A stretch of 64,000 nt of DNA from Streptomyces sp. SID12501. GTDB taxonomy: Bacteria > Actinomycetota > Actinomycetes > Streptomycetales > Streptomycetaceae. Below the pieces are notes generated by a model. That model did no database searches. It saw nothing but the letters and a program-made list of their open reading frames with translations, and was not told where the DNA came from. Location of the stretch: assembly GCF_010550245.1 (NCBI RefSeq), contig NZ_JAAGLU010000002.1:124001-188000 (forward strand), written 5' to 3'. This document shows positions 39,139 through 48,013 of the stretch, one piece after another. Position 1 is the stretch's first letter. The number at the start of each line of letters is the position of its first letter. The position numbers and the translations under genes are program-made.

Positions 39139-40491
39139 TCAGTGGTGGTGAGACGACGTCAGGTAGTGCTGCCTGAGGAGCTCCCTTCCGTAGTCGTTGC
39201 CGTTCGGGGTACGGAGGATCGAGTGGACGTGCTTCTGTGTCGCGCCGCTCCCCGGCGTGGCGCCGTACGCGCCCGCCAGCGGGCCCGGGGCCTGGCAGTC
39301 GACCTCGACCCAGATGACGGGGCTGTGGACGCGGACGTAGAAGGCGGCGTCGTCGGCGGTGCCGCCGGCCCAGGTGACGTAGGTGTCGGAGAGGTGCTTG
39401 CTCACCTCGGACAGCGTCACCTTCGCCGCGTCGGCCTTCGCGCGGCCGACGAAGGCCCCCACGATGCCGAGCAGCTTCTTCTTCTGGGCGGCGTTGAGCG
39501 CGTTGCCGCGCAGGCCCGTGTACGCCTGGACCGTGTTGTCGGCGAACGCGCCCGCCTTCATCGACTCGTTCGACTTGGTCGTCGACTCGATGGCGACCGA
39601 CTGCTGCGCCGCCGTGAGGGAGTTGATGAAGGCGAGGCTGGCCACGACCTCCTCGTGGCAGACCGTCACCGTCTCGCCGTCGATCTCCATTGACGTCGGT
39701 TCCGAGCCCCAGAAGCAGGGGCTCATGACGACCTGGCTGCCGAGGACGAAGTAGTTGATCACCAGGTGGTGGCCGTCGAACTGGAAGCCCCACGGCTCGG
39801 TGGCGGACGGGGTGCCCATCACCGTCCAGTAGTAGGCGTCCTCGTTGAAAGCGGTCGTGTTGTTGATCGCCTCGCCGGCCGCCTGGTTGATCCTGCGGAT
39901 CTTCTCCGTGGTCTCCAGGCCGTCCGCGCTCAGGGCGGACTTCAACAGGGCGGTTCCCAGAGCCTTCTGATCATCCGTCAGGTCTGCAAGGGAGACGCCC
40001 TGACGCTCGTAGGCATCGACGTTGCTCCACAGCCGCCACTCCGTGGACTGCACGGTGAACTGCGTCGACGACTTCTGGGTGTCGGTCAGCCCGGCCAGGA
40101 AGGCGGTCGCGGCGGTGATGACCGGGGCGGTGGCGACCTTCGTCGAGTGGACCGTGAACAGGTCGTCGATCCGCTTGCCGTCGGTGGTCAGCCCGAAGAA
40201 GTCCTCGGTGATCGTCATGTTGCCGGGGCCGCCACCTGTACCGCCGCCCGGGCCGCCGCTCGGCGCCCCGCTGGGGGTCGGAGAGGCGGAGGCGTCGGCC
40301 GTCGCCGTGCCCGTCGTGTCGTCCGCGAGGGCGGTCCACGCGCCGGCCCCCATCGTCGCGACGGCCGTGGCACCGCTGGCGAAGAACACCTTGCGCATGA
40401 AGTTGCGCCGGTTCGCGAGTGCGTGACGTCCGCTCTCCGGCGCCGTGGACTCCCCGGTCTGCCCGGACTCCCCGGTCTCGTGCTCGGTCAT
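39139..40491 (-). CDS. Tat-exported DUF3500 family protein
   Basis: This 450-residue protein has a twin-arginine signal (ANRRNFMRKVFFASGATAVATMG, about residues 25-50) and a DUF3500 body with WTVMGTPSATEPWGFQFDGHHLVINYF and SPVIWVEVDCQAPGPLAG, then HVHSILRTPNGNDYG. The His-rich end (SSHHH) and conserved His residues suggest metal binding. The enzymatic activity of the family is not established to my knowledge. It is made alone, upstream of a hairpin at 39067-39100. Confidence 0.85.
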   Translation of the reverse strand: MTEHETGESGQTGESTAPESGRHALANRRNFMRKVFFASGATAVATMGAGAWTALADDTTGTATADASASPTPSGAPSGGPGGGTGGGPGNMTITEDFFGLTTDGKRIDDLFTVHSTKVATAPVITAATAFLAGLTDTQKSSTQFTVQSTEWRLWSNVDAYERQGVSLADLTDDQKALGTALLKSALSADGLETTEKIRRINQAAGEAINNTTAFNEDAYYWTVMGTPSATEPWGFQFDGHHLVINYFVLGSQVVMSPCFWGSEPTSMEIDGETVTVCHEEVVASLAFINSLTAAQQSVAIESTTKSNESMKAGAFADNTVQAYTGLRGNALNAAQKKKLLGIVGAFVGRAKADAAKVTLSEVSKHLSDTYVTWAGGTADDAAFYVRVHSPVIWVEVDCQAPGPLAGAYGATPGSGATQKHVHSILRTPNGNDYGRELLRQHYLTSSHHH

Positions 40492-40661
40492 CGCACTGGT
40501 TCCCTTCGTCGTGGCCGCGTCCCCGGTGACTGGTCGGCCGCACGTCGGCAACCCTGGTCCAGCCAACTGAGGCAGGGCTGAAACGGACCCCGCGCGGGGG
40601 TCGAGAAGGGCGCGCCGAACCTCGTACGCGCACTGTCTGAACTGGCTTTCTGTGGAGCTGC

Positions 40662-42191
40662 TTAGCGTTTGTGCGACCTGAAGGAGGAAGGGCTCCCGGC
40701 CGTCGGCAGCGTCACCGTGAACTCCGTACGGCCCGGCTCGCTCCGTACGTCGATCCGGCCGCCGTGCGCCTGCGTGATCGCCGTCGCGATGGCCAGCCCG
40801 AGGCCCGAGCCGCCGCCGTCACGGTCGGGGCCGCCCCGGGAGCGGGACGCGTCGGCCCGGGTGAAGCGTTCGAAGACCGTCGGGAGGAGGGCGGGCGGGA
40901 TGCCCGGGCCGTCGTCCCGCACCCGGATCACGCGGTGGGTGTCGGTGGCCTCCACGACGACCGTGATCCTCGTGCCGGCGGGCGTGTGCACGCGCGCGTT
41001 GGCCAACAGACTGGCCACCACCTGATGCAGCCGCTCCGCGTCACCCACGACGGTCGCCGGCGTGGACGGGCCGTCGAGCCTCAGCGACAGCTGCCAGTCG
41101 TGGTCGGCGCCCGCCGCCCGCGCGTCCCACACCGCCTCGGCGACCAGCGTCGCGAGGTTCACGGGCGCCGACCGCAACGGCCGCCCCTCGTCGAGCCGGG
41201 CGAGCAGCAGCAGGTCCTCCACCAGCCCGGTCATCCGCGCCGACTGCGCCGACACCCGCAGCCACGCCTGGTCCGGCTCCAGCCCCTTCACCACCTCGCC
41301 GCCGCTCATCAGCTCGGCGTACCCGGCGATCGACGCGAGCGGCGTACGGAGTTCATGGCTCGCGTCGGCCAGGAAGCGCCGCATCCGCACCTCACCGCGC
41401 TGCCGTTCCGCGAGCGACGACTCGACGTGGTCGATCATCCGGTTGAGGGCGGCGCCGACCTGCCCGGGCTCGGTGGCGGGGTCGGTGTCGTGCTCCGGCA
41501 CGCGCGTCAGGCCGGCCACCTCGCCCCGGTCCAACGGCACCCGCGAGACCTCGACGGCGGTCGCGGCGACCCGGTCGAGGGGCCGCAGCCGCCGCCGTAT
41601 GACGACCGCCGAGACACACCCAGCCACCCCGAGACTGACGATGGCGATGGCCGCCTCGACCACCACCAGCCGGTTGATCATGCGCTGTACGTTGCCCATG
41701 GGCAGCCCCGCCAGCACGGGCACCCCGTCGCCGCCGATGGCCGTGAGGCGGTAGGTGCCGAGCCCCGGGATCGTCCGGGTGTGCAGGGAGCCGTCTGCGG
41801 TGATCCCGGCGAGGGCGGCGCGCTGAGCGGCGGTGAGGGTGCGTTGACGCCCGTCCGCGGTGACGACTTCGGCGGCGATGATCTCTGAGGCACTGCCCCC
41901 GTCCGCGTCCGTGGTGGCGAAACGTGCGGCGAGGGTGCCGGCGGGCTGGCCGCGTTCGTTGAGGAAGCCCAGGTCGGTCGCGTCGCCCGTCCGGCGTTGC
42001 AGACCACCCTGGCTGCGATTGGCGGCGTAGGTGACGCGCTGGTCCAAGTCGCCCAGCAGATAGGCGCGTTGGACGTAGACCGTGGCAAGCGCCATGACCG
42101 TACAGACGACGGCCAGTGTGCCGGAGATGAACAGCACGAGCCCGGTCCGCAGCGACCGCTGTCGCCGCCACCACGCGCGGCTACTGGTCAA
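40662..42191 (-). CDS. Two-component sensor histidine kinase
   Basis: This 509-residue membrane kinase has TM1 (LVLFISGTLAVVCTVMALATVYV), an extracellular sensor of about 120 residues, TM2 (LVVVEAAIAIVSLGVAGCVSAVV), HAMP, the phospho-acceptor His in FLADASHELRTPLASI, an N box LLANARVHTP, and G boxes DDGPGIP and GSGLGLAI. Its TTG start overlaps the response-regulator stop (TTGA), so the pair is coupled. The stimulus is unknown. Confidence 0.9.
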   Translation of the reverse strand: MTSSRAWWRRQRSLRTGLVLFISGTLAVVCTVMALATVYVQRAYLLGDLDQRVTYAANRSQGGLQRRTGDATDLGFLNERGQPAGTLAARFATTDADGGSASEIIAAEVVTADGRQRTLTAAQRAALAGITADGSLHTRTIPGLGTYRLTAIGGDGVPVLAGLPMGNVQRMINRLVVVEAAIAIVSLGVAGCVSAVVIRRRLRPLDRVAATAVEVSRVPLDRGEVAGLTRVPEHDTDPATEPGQVGAALNRMIDHVESSLAERQRGEVRMRRFLADASHELRTPLASIAGYAELMSGGEVVKGLEPDQAWLRVSAQSARMTGLVEDLLLLARLDEGRPLRSAPVNLATLVAEAVWDARAAGADHDWQLSLRLDGPSTPATVVGDAERLHQVVASLLANARVHTPAGTRITVVVEATDTHRVIRVRDDGPGIPPALLPTVFERFTRADASRSRGGPDRDGGGSGLGLAIATAITQAHGGRIDVRSEPGRTEFTVTLPTAGSPSSFRSHKR

Positions 42192-42973
42192 CTGCCGTTC
42201 TCCGGGGCCCTGATGGTGTACCCCGCCCCGCGCACCGTGTGGATCATCGGCGCCCTGCCTTTGTCGAGCTTCGCGCGCAGACTGTAGATGTAGACCTCGA
42301 CGAGATTGCCCTCGCCGTCGAACGAACTGTTCCAGACGTGATCGAGGAGCTGGGTCTTGCTGAGCACCTGCCGCGGACGCTCCATCAGGAAGCGAAGCAG
42401 GTCGAACTCCTTTGCCGTGAGCGGGATACGGACCCCGCCCCGCTGCACCTCTCGCGTCTTCTCGCCCAGTACGAGATCGCCGAGCACCCGTACGGACTCG
42501 TCCTCGGCCGCCTCCTCCGCGCCGCTCCGGCGCAGCAGTCCGCGCAGCCGCAGCATGACCTCTTCGAGGGAGAAGGGCTTGGTGACGTAGTCGTCCGCGC
42601 CCGCCGACAGGCCGTCGATGCGGTGTTCGAGGGCGTCCCGGGCGGTGAGCATGAGCACGGGCAGTCCGGCGTGCTCCTGCCGCAGTCCGCGCAGTACCTG
42701 GAGCCCGTCCACGTCGGGCAGCATCCCGTCCAGCACGACGGCATGTGGGGCGCAGCCGCGCGCGATCTGCAGCGCGCTGTACCCGTCCGCCGCGAGGAAC
42801 GGCTGCCAGCCCGCTCCGGCCACGGCCACGGCCAGCAACTCGGTGAGCTCCGGCTCGTCGTCGACGATCAGCACACGAATGGCGCCTTCGGGAGCTACGG
42901 CCAGGGGGTCCACGGCTTTGGGGCCCACGCCTTCGGGGGCCACGGCTTTGGGGGTGTCAGTCATGCCGGACAT
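42188..42973 (-). CDS. OmpR/PhoB-type response regulator
   Basis: This 261-residue protein has a receiver domain with VDDEPELTE, the phospho-acceptor Asp in HAVVLDGMLPDVDG and the conserved Lys in DYVTKPFSLEE. A winged-helix output domain follows (LTAKEFDLLRFLMERPRQVLSK and YSLRAKLDKGRAPMIHTVRGAGYTIR). A stretch of about 30 extra residues, rich in Pro, Val and Gly and weakly repeating, precedes the receiver. It is transcribed before its cognate kinase. Confidence 0.9.
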   Translation of the reverse strand: MSGMTDTPKAVAPEGVGPKAVDPLAVAPEGAIRVLIVDDEPELTELLAVAVAGAGWQPFLAADGYSALQIARGCAPHAVVLDGMLPDVDGLQVLRGLRQEHAGLPVLMLTARDALEHRIDGLSAGADDYVTKPFSLEEVMLRLRGLLRRSGAEEAAEDESVRVLGDLVLGEKTREVQRGGVRIPLTAKEFDLLRFLMERPRQVLSKTQLLDHVWNSSFDGEGNLVEVYIYSLRAKLDKGRAPMIHTVRGAGYTIRAPENGS

Positions 42974-43044
42974 GCGCCGAGCATTCCCGAGGAAGCTGTG
43001 GGACCGCTGTGCGCGAACTGAGTGGCGGGCGGCGTGTACGGAGT

Positions 43045-43458
43045 TCAGACCCCGCCGAGCAGCAGGGCGAGCCCTTGTTCGACCATCGGTCCCAGATCCT
43101 CCATGCCCGGTGCGACAACGCTGTACGAGCGATGGAGGAACCGCTGGAGCTGCGCCGTACGGAACCGGACCACGGCAAGCCCGTACGGCGAGTGGAGTTC
43201 CACGACCGTGCGCGTCGGTCCGCACGGCCACAGGTGGACCTCGCCGATGCCCGCCGGGTTGTCCAGCCCTTCTCCCAGAAGCGTCCGGGAGAAGGTCCAC
43301 GTGACTCCCTCACCGTCGACCGAGACGTCGACGGGGAAGTCGATGTGGACGGCGAGCGGGTCGGTGGAGTCGTAGCGCAGGGTGACGACGAGCGGAAGCT
43401 CCTGGTAACCGGGGGTTATCAGGCGGGCGCGCGCGGACTGCTCCAGGGTTCTGTACAT
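43045..43458 (-). CDS. SsgA-like protein (sporulation/cell division regulator)
   Basis: This 137-residue protein of the SsgA-like family of sporulating actinomycetes has LPLVVTLRYDSTDPLAVHIDFP, VTWTFSRTLLGEGLDNPAGIGEVHLWPC, and VVELHSPYGLAVVRFRTAQLQRFLHRSYSVV. Members localise septation or peptidoglycan machinery during sporulation. The start was chosen at MYRTLEQSARARL behind GGGAAG, where homology begins. The paralogue type is not resolved. Confidence 0.9.
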   Translation of the reverse strand: MYRTLEQSARARLITPGYQELPLVVTLRYDSTDPLAVHIDFPVDVSVDGEGVTWTFSRTLLGEGLDNPAGIGEVHLWPCGPTRTVVELHSPYGLAVVRFRTAQLQRFLHRSYSVVAPGMEDLGPMVEQGLALLLGGV

Positions 43459-43663
43459 GATCGTCTTCCCGTCCGGGTGAGGCGTTGGGCCAGTTGTGCC
43501 GAGCTGCCTTCTCGACCTCTGGCAGTGCCCCGGCATTACGCCGATACGGGAGTTACCCCATGTGACGTGCGTCACCTTCTGTAATTACTTGAGATTTTTG
43601 TCATCTAGCCTTACAAACTCATCCCCAATGCCCCATCCGCAGGTAACTGGAGCGTTCCTGCCC

Positions 43664-45328
43664 ATGATTGACAACACCGCCACCGCGACCGACGCGTACG
43701 CCCGTATCTACGAGGAGCAGCAACCGCGTCTCGTCGCGTACGCACGTTCGCTCACCAAGAGCAGTTGGGCCGCGGAGGACCTGGTCGCCGAGGCGCACTT
43801 CCGTGTGTGGCGACGCCTGTCGGCGGGGCACGAGATCGACAACGTGCCCGCGTACCTGATGACGACGGTCCGGCACCTGGCGGCCACCGTGGGCAGCAAC
43901 TCCGCGCGCGAGACCCCGCAGGATCCGCAGGACAGGCCGGAACGCGGGGAACGGGTCGTCTCCCAGGGCCGCCACATGGACGACCCCGCCGAACAGGTCT
44001 CCTCGGTCGACCTGTTGGTACGGGTACTGGGCCAACTCCCCGACCGCTGGGTCAAGGCCCTGTGGCTCGCGGAGGCGGAGGGCCAGCCCCTGGCGGCGAT
44101 CGGCCCCCAGATCGGTACCGGCACCAAGGAGGGCGCCACCGCGGTACTCCTCCACCGCGCCCGCGAGGGCATGCGCCAGGCCTTCCTGCGCGAGCAGCCC
44201 GGCGTCCCGGACAACACGGCGTGCGAGCCGTACTGGGTCCGCATGCCCGCGTACGTACGCGGCACCGCGACCCGCCGTCAGTCCGACCAGATCCTCGCCC
44301 ACGCGGACACCTGCGACGACTGTCGCCACCGACTCGCTTTGCTGATGCGCACGAACGACCGCCTGCCCGCGCTCGTCGGCCCGGCCCTGCTGGTGCTTCT
44401 GGTGGGCGGCACGGGGAAGTACCTGCTGTCGTTCGCGGCGTCGTCCGTCGGTGCGTCGGCCGTGACGTCCTCCGCTGCGGCCGGGCACGGAGGAGGGGGC
44501 GTGCTGCACGCGGTACACGCGGTACGTCATGTCGTGACCGGTGGCGCGAAGATGCCCAAGGTGCTCGCGCTGAGCACGGGGGCGGCGGCAGCGGCCGTCG
44601 CGATCACCATCGCGCTCACCTCTCCGCAGGTGCAGTTGCAGGAACGGTCCCGGGTTCCGCTGGCGGGCGAGCCGGTGGCACCGGCGCCGGTGGCGGAGGT
44701 ACCGGTGACGGCGCCTGTGCCGCTGAAGGCGAGTCCGGTGACTGTGCCCGAGCGGGTGCCTGCTGAGACGCGGGTCGCTTCGGTGGTCACGGTGACTCGG
44801 GGGAGCGGTGCCGGTGTTGGTACCGGATCTGGCACTGGATCTGGCACGGGTGGCGGTACGCCTGTGGCGCCTGTGGCTGCTCCCGGCGTGCCGGTCGAGC
44901 CTGAGCCCTCGGTGCCGGCACCTCCGGTCGAGGAGCCGGTGCCGCCGGTGAGCGAGACGCCTGGGGTGTCTTTGCCTCCGGAGACGCCTGAGGTGCCTGA
45001 GGTGCCTGTCGTGCCTGTGGCTCCGGTACCTCCCGTTGTGGAGCCTCCGGTTGTGGAACCACCTGTGGCTCCGGTGGTGGAACCCCCGGTGGTGGAGCCT
45101 CCGGTGGAGGAGACGCCAGAACCGCCGGTTTCCGAGCCTCCTGTGGATCCCGTCCCTGTCCCCGTCCCGGATCCAGACCCGTACCCGGTCGCTCCGACTC
45201 CTGCGGATCCCGCCACCGTTCCCGTCCCGGAACCGGTTACGGACCCGGCCCCGGACCCGGTCGCTCCAACACCCGTGGACCCCGCCCCTGTTGAGGAGCC
45301 TCCGGCTCCTGACCCCGGGGGCTGCTGA
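43664..45328 (+). CDS. ECF sigma factor fused to zinc anti-sigma-like motif, membrane span and Pro-rich tail
   Basis: This 554-residue protein opens with an ECF sigma domain 2 (YEEQQPRLVAYARSLTKSSWAAEDLVAEAHFRVWRRL) and domain 4 (LGQLPDRWVKALWLAEAEGQPLAAIGPQIGTGTKEGATAVLLHRAREGM). A segment HADTCDDC follows, matching Hx3Cx2C of zinc-binding anti-sigma factors. Two hydrophobic stretches come next (PALLVLLVGGTGKYLLSF and VLALSTGAAAAAVAITIAL). The last 190 residues are Pro/Val/Glu repeats (PPVVEPP type), probably outside the membrane. The start at 43664 follows CTGGAGCG. It suggests a membrane-tethered, self-restrained sigma factor. Confidence 0.85.
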   Translation: MIDNTATATDAYARIYEEQQPRLVAYARSLTKSSWAAEDLVAEAHFRVWRRLSAGHEIDNVPAYLMTTVRHLAATVGSNSARETPQDPQDRPERGERVVSQGRHMDDPAEQVSSVDLLVRVLGQLPDRWVKALWLAEAEGQPLAAIGPQIGTGTKEGATAVLLHRAREGMRQAFLREQPGVPDNTACEPYWVRMPAYVRGTATRRQSDQILAHADTCDDCRHRLALLMRTNDRLPALVGPALLVLLVGGTGKYLLSFAASSVGASAVTSSAAAGHGGGGVLHAVHAVRHVVTGGAKMPKVLALSTGAAAAAVAITIALTSPQVQLQERSRVPLAGEPVAPAPVAEVPVTAPVPLKASPVTVPERVPAETRVASVVTVTRGSGAGVGTGSGTGSGTGGGTPVAPVAAPGVPVEPEPSVPAPPVEEPVPPVSETPGVSLPPETPEVPEVPVVPVAPVPPVVEPPVVEPPVAPVVEPPVVEPPVEETPEPPVSEPPVDPVPVPVPDPDPYPVAPTPADPATVPVPEPVTDPAPDPVAPTPVDPAPVEEPPAPDPGGC

Positions 45329-45517
45329 GCGGCCGGTCGGACCGCTTTCGGCTGAATTTTTCCTCGCCGAGCAACCTGGACACAGCTTCCCTTGTCTCAC
45401 AGGTTGCTCACAGGTCCGGCCTGGGCGCGTTGGGGTGCGTCCGTAGGTATGTCGGCCGGTCGTGGGCTGTGTCCAGTCCGATGCCACTTGACCATGGCAC
45501 TGGCAGACGAGGAACCG

Positions 45518-47350
45518 ATGACCACTCAGCAGCACAGCACCACCAACAGCACCAGCAATAGCGACAGTCGGCGCAACGGCAACGGCAACCGCGTAAAGCA
45601 CTCGGTGCTCGCCGCGGGGGCCGCGCTGGCCGTCGTCGTGTCGGTGGCCGGAGCGGCGCCCGGGGCAGGGACGGCCTCGAGCGCGGCACCCACGAAGCCG
45701 AAACTCAGGCTCCTGGCCGCGACGGACTCCGTGACGGCCGAACGCTGGGAGGGGGAACCCGGCGTCTACCTGGACCTCGCGACGTACGTCACCGTGGACG
45801 ACGTACCGCTGGAGTTCAAGGTGACCCGGAAGTCGTACAAGGACCCGGTGATCGCCGAGCAGATCATCCGCAAGGGCGGCAAGGCAACGGCGAAGAGACT
45901 GCCTCCCGGGATGGTGAAGGATTTCGCGGGCCTGCAGGGCTTCCTGGAGGTGTCGTTCAGGAACGCGGCCGGACAGGAAGTCGCCAAGAGCAAGGGCACG
46001 TTCTGCCCGAACAACGCCACCGGACGCATTCGCCCGGACGCCTCGGCGACCTCGCACTTCCCGGAGGGCTGCTCCACCAACCCGTTCACGCTGGGCGGGG
46101 TGTGGGGCGTGGAGAAGGGCTGGGCCACCAACGTCAGCTCGATCGACAACACGAAGCCGGTGGATCTGCCGGTGGGTGAGTACACGGCCAAGGTGTCGGT
46201 CGGGAAGATGTACCGCGACCTGTTCGGCATCCCGAACGACCAGCGGACCATCAAGGTGACGGTACAGAAGGGGAGCGACGGTGGAGGCGGTGGCGGTGGC
46301 GGTGGCGGTGGCGGTGGCGGAGGCGGTGTGGGCCTGGCCGCACGATCCTCCGCCCACCAAGGCGGAGGACACGGAGTAGTACAGGGAGCAGCACACGGAG
46401 GAGGGCACGGAGCTCACGGGGCTCATGCCGATCCCGATCACGGGGCCCAGTCCTCCGCCCCGCCCGCCTCGCACCACTACGGTCCGCGCGGCGCGGACAT
46501 GCCCACCATCCCGGCCTTCCCCAACGCGCTCGTCGACCTGGGTACGGCACACCACCTGGGCGACGGTCCGGGCCACACCGACGGTTCGCGCGTCGCGCCC
46601 CCGCTGAAGGCCGCCGCCCAGCGGCCCACGGGCAGGGCGGGCGTTCCGGCCAACGTGCCCAAGCCCGACCTGCGTTCACTGCCGGCGTGGGACATCGCCA
46701 TCACGGACGGCGAGGACGGGGACGTAGCAGGCAAGGACTACCTGGCGTTCAGCGCGAACGTCTGGAACGCGGGCCCGGCCCCGCTGGTCGTGGACGGCTT
46801 CCGCAAGCCGGGCAGGGGCCTGATGGACGCCTACCAGTACTTCTACGACGCGAAGGGCAAGCAGGTCGGCTACACACCCACCGGCACGATGGAGTGGGAC
46901 CCGCGGATCGGCCACGAGCACTGGCACTTCACGGACTTCGCGAGCTACCGCCTCCTGAGCGCCGACAAGACCAGGGAAGTGCGCAGCGGCAAGGAGGCGT
47001 TCTGCCTGGCCAACACCGACGCGATCGACCAGACGGTGACGAACGCCAACTGGCACCCGTACAACACCGATCTGTCGACCGCGTGCGGCGAGAAGAACTC
47101 GCTCTCGGTGCGTGAGGTGCTGGACGTCGGCTCCGGCGACACGTACACCCAGTACCGCCCGGGCCAGTCCTTCGACATCACCGGGCTCCCGAACGGCACG
47201 TACTACATCCAGGTCATCGCCAACCCGGAGAAGCGCCTCCAGGAGACCGACCTCAACAACAACGTCGCCCTGCGCAAGGTGATCCTCGGCGGCACCGAGG
47301 GCACGCGGACGGTGACGGTACCGCCGCACGACCTGATCAACGTGAAGTAA
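45518..47350 (+). CDS. Secreted lysyl-oxidase-domain protein
   Basis: This 610-residue secreted protein starts at ATG 45518 (GAGGA four bases before it), with a signal (HSVLAAGAALAVVVSVAGAAPGA) after a polar Asn/Ser N-terminus. The C-terminal half is a lysyl-oxidase domain with the copper-binding HEHWH (His466, 468, 470) followed by FTDFASYRL, and FCLANTDAIDQ. The middle holds a run of 17 Gly and a His/Gly-rich stretch. Lysyl oxidases convert Lys side chains to aldehydes; here that could cross-link cell-surface proteins, which is inference. Confidence 0.9.
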   Translation: MTTQQHSTTNSTSNSDSRRNGNGNRVKHSVLAAGAALAVVVSVAGAAPGAGTASSAAPTKPKLRLLAATDSVTAERWEGEPGVYLDLATYVTVDDVPLEFKVTRKSYKDPVIAEQIIRKGGKATAKRLPPGMVKDFAGLQGFLEVSFRNAAGQEVAKSKGTFCPNNATGRIRPDASATSHFPEGCSTNPFTLGGVWGVEKGWATNVSSIDNTKPVDLPVGEYTAKVSVGKMYRDLFGIPNDQRTIKVTVQKGSDGGGGGGGGGGGGGGGGVGLAARSSAHQGGGHGVVQGAAHGGGHGAHGAHADPDHGAQSSAPPASHHYGPRGADMPTIPAFPNALVDLGTAHHLGDGPGHTDGSRVAPPLKAAAQRPTGRAGVPANVPKPDLRSLPAWDIAITDGEDGDVAGKDYLAFSANVWNAGPAPLVVDGFRKPGRGLMDAYQYFYDAKGKQVGYTPTGTMEWDPRIGHEHWHFTDFASYRLLSADKTREVRSGKEAFCLANTDAIDQTVTNANWHPYNTDLSTACGEKNSLSVREVLDVGSGDTYTQYRPGQSFDITGLPNGTYYIQVIANPEKRLQETDLNNNVALRKVILGGTEGTRTVTVPPHDLINVK

Positions 47351-47567
47351 CCGACCGCTTCCGGCCGCGGGCCGCACCTCCGAGGGGGAAGTGGGGGAGA
47401 ACAGCCCCCTCGGAGGTGCAGCCACCTACACCACCGACCCGGTAGGCCGCTCCATGGTTCGGGCACCCGGGAAACGGCATCGTTGACCCCAACGAACCGA
47501 AGCCCGAAGCCCGGAGAACCGGGATGAATCCAACGGTTCACCGCCCCGGCCCGGAAGGAACACTCCC

Positions 47568-47852
47568 ATGAACGCCAACGCCCTGCTGACCTCGAAGCCG
47601 AGCACCACGACGGCCGCCATGACGACCTCCCTGGTCGACGCCCGGATCGACACGCCCGCCGAGGGCGACCTCACCCCGCTGCTCACGGCCTGGGACCAGG
47701 CCCACTCGGCCGCTGTATCCGCATCCGCTGTCGCGGACCTGGGCTTGGGCCTGGACGTGGACCTGGACCTGGACTGGCGCCACATCCTGGACGAGATCGC
47801 CCACCCGCACACCACCCAGGCCTTCCACCGCCTGGCCGAGGCGGCGGCTTGA
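47568..47852 (+). CDS. Small hypothetical protein
   Basis: This 94-residue protein starts at ATG 47568 behind GGAAGGA. It is Ala/Thr/Asp-rich, with the stretch LGLGLDVDLDLDWRHILDEIAHPHTTQAFHRLAEAA at the end. It has no signal peptide or known domain. A perfect hairpin follows at 47886-47914. Confidence 0.6.
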   Translation: MNANALLTSKPSTTTAAMTTSLVDARIDTPAEGDLTPLLTAWDQAHSAAVSASAVADLGLGLDVDLDLDWRHILDEIAHPHTTQAFHRLAEAAA

Positions 47853-47885
47853 TCCCGTACGTCCGACCAGACCGACCCCGACACC

Positions 47886-47914
47886 AGAGGCCCCGGAGAA
47901 AATCCGGGGCCTCT
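47886..47914 (+). terminator. Hairpin terminator
   Basis: A 12-base-pair perfect stem (arms AGAGGCCCCGGA and TCCGGGGCCTCT) with loop GAAAA lies 33 bases after the small gene. Confidence 0.8.
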
Positions 47915-47963
47915 CACGCGTCCGCCCCAGGCCGGCTCAGCCCTGTGACGCGCTACGACCGTC

Positions 47964-48008
47964 AGGACTGACAGTGAGGACTGATCGTCAGTCCTCACTG
48001 TCAGTCCT
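47964..48008. repeat. 21-bp perfect inverted repeat with extra direct copies
   Basis: Arms 47964-47984 and 47988-48008 are perfect reverse complements with a three-base loop. The unit TGTCAGTCCT occurs again immediately downstream (48013-48022), inside the end of the RTX-like gene. It is probably a terminator for that leftward gene's opposing neighbour, built by slippage of a ten- to twelve-base unit. Confidence 0.75.
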
Positions 48009-48013
48009 CGCTG

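Noticed and set aside
44640..45328. CRISPR-like or designed repeats in the Pro-rich tail
   Set aside because: The repeats are short, imperfect, in frame and have no regular spacers; they encode Pro/Val/Glu units.
43619..46576. 985-codon open frame on the minus strand opposite the sigma factor and lysyl oxidase genes
   Set aside because: Its translation is dominated by Arg/His repeats mirroring the Pro-rich tail and Gly run of the real genes.
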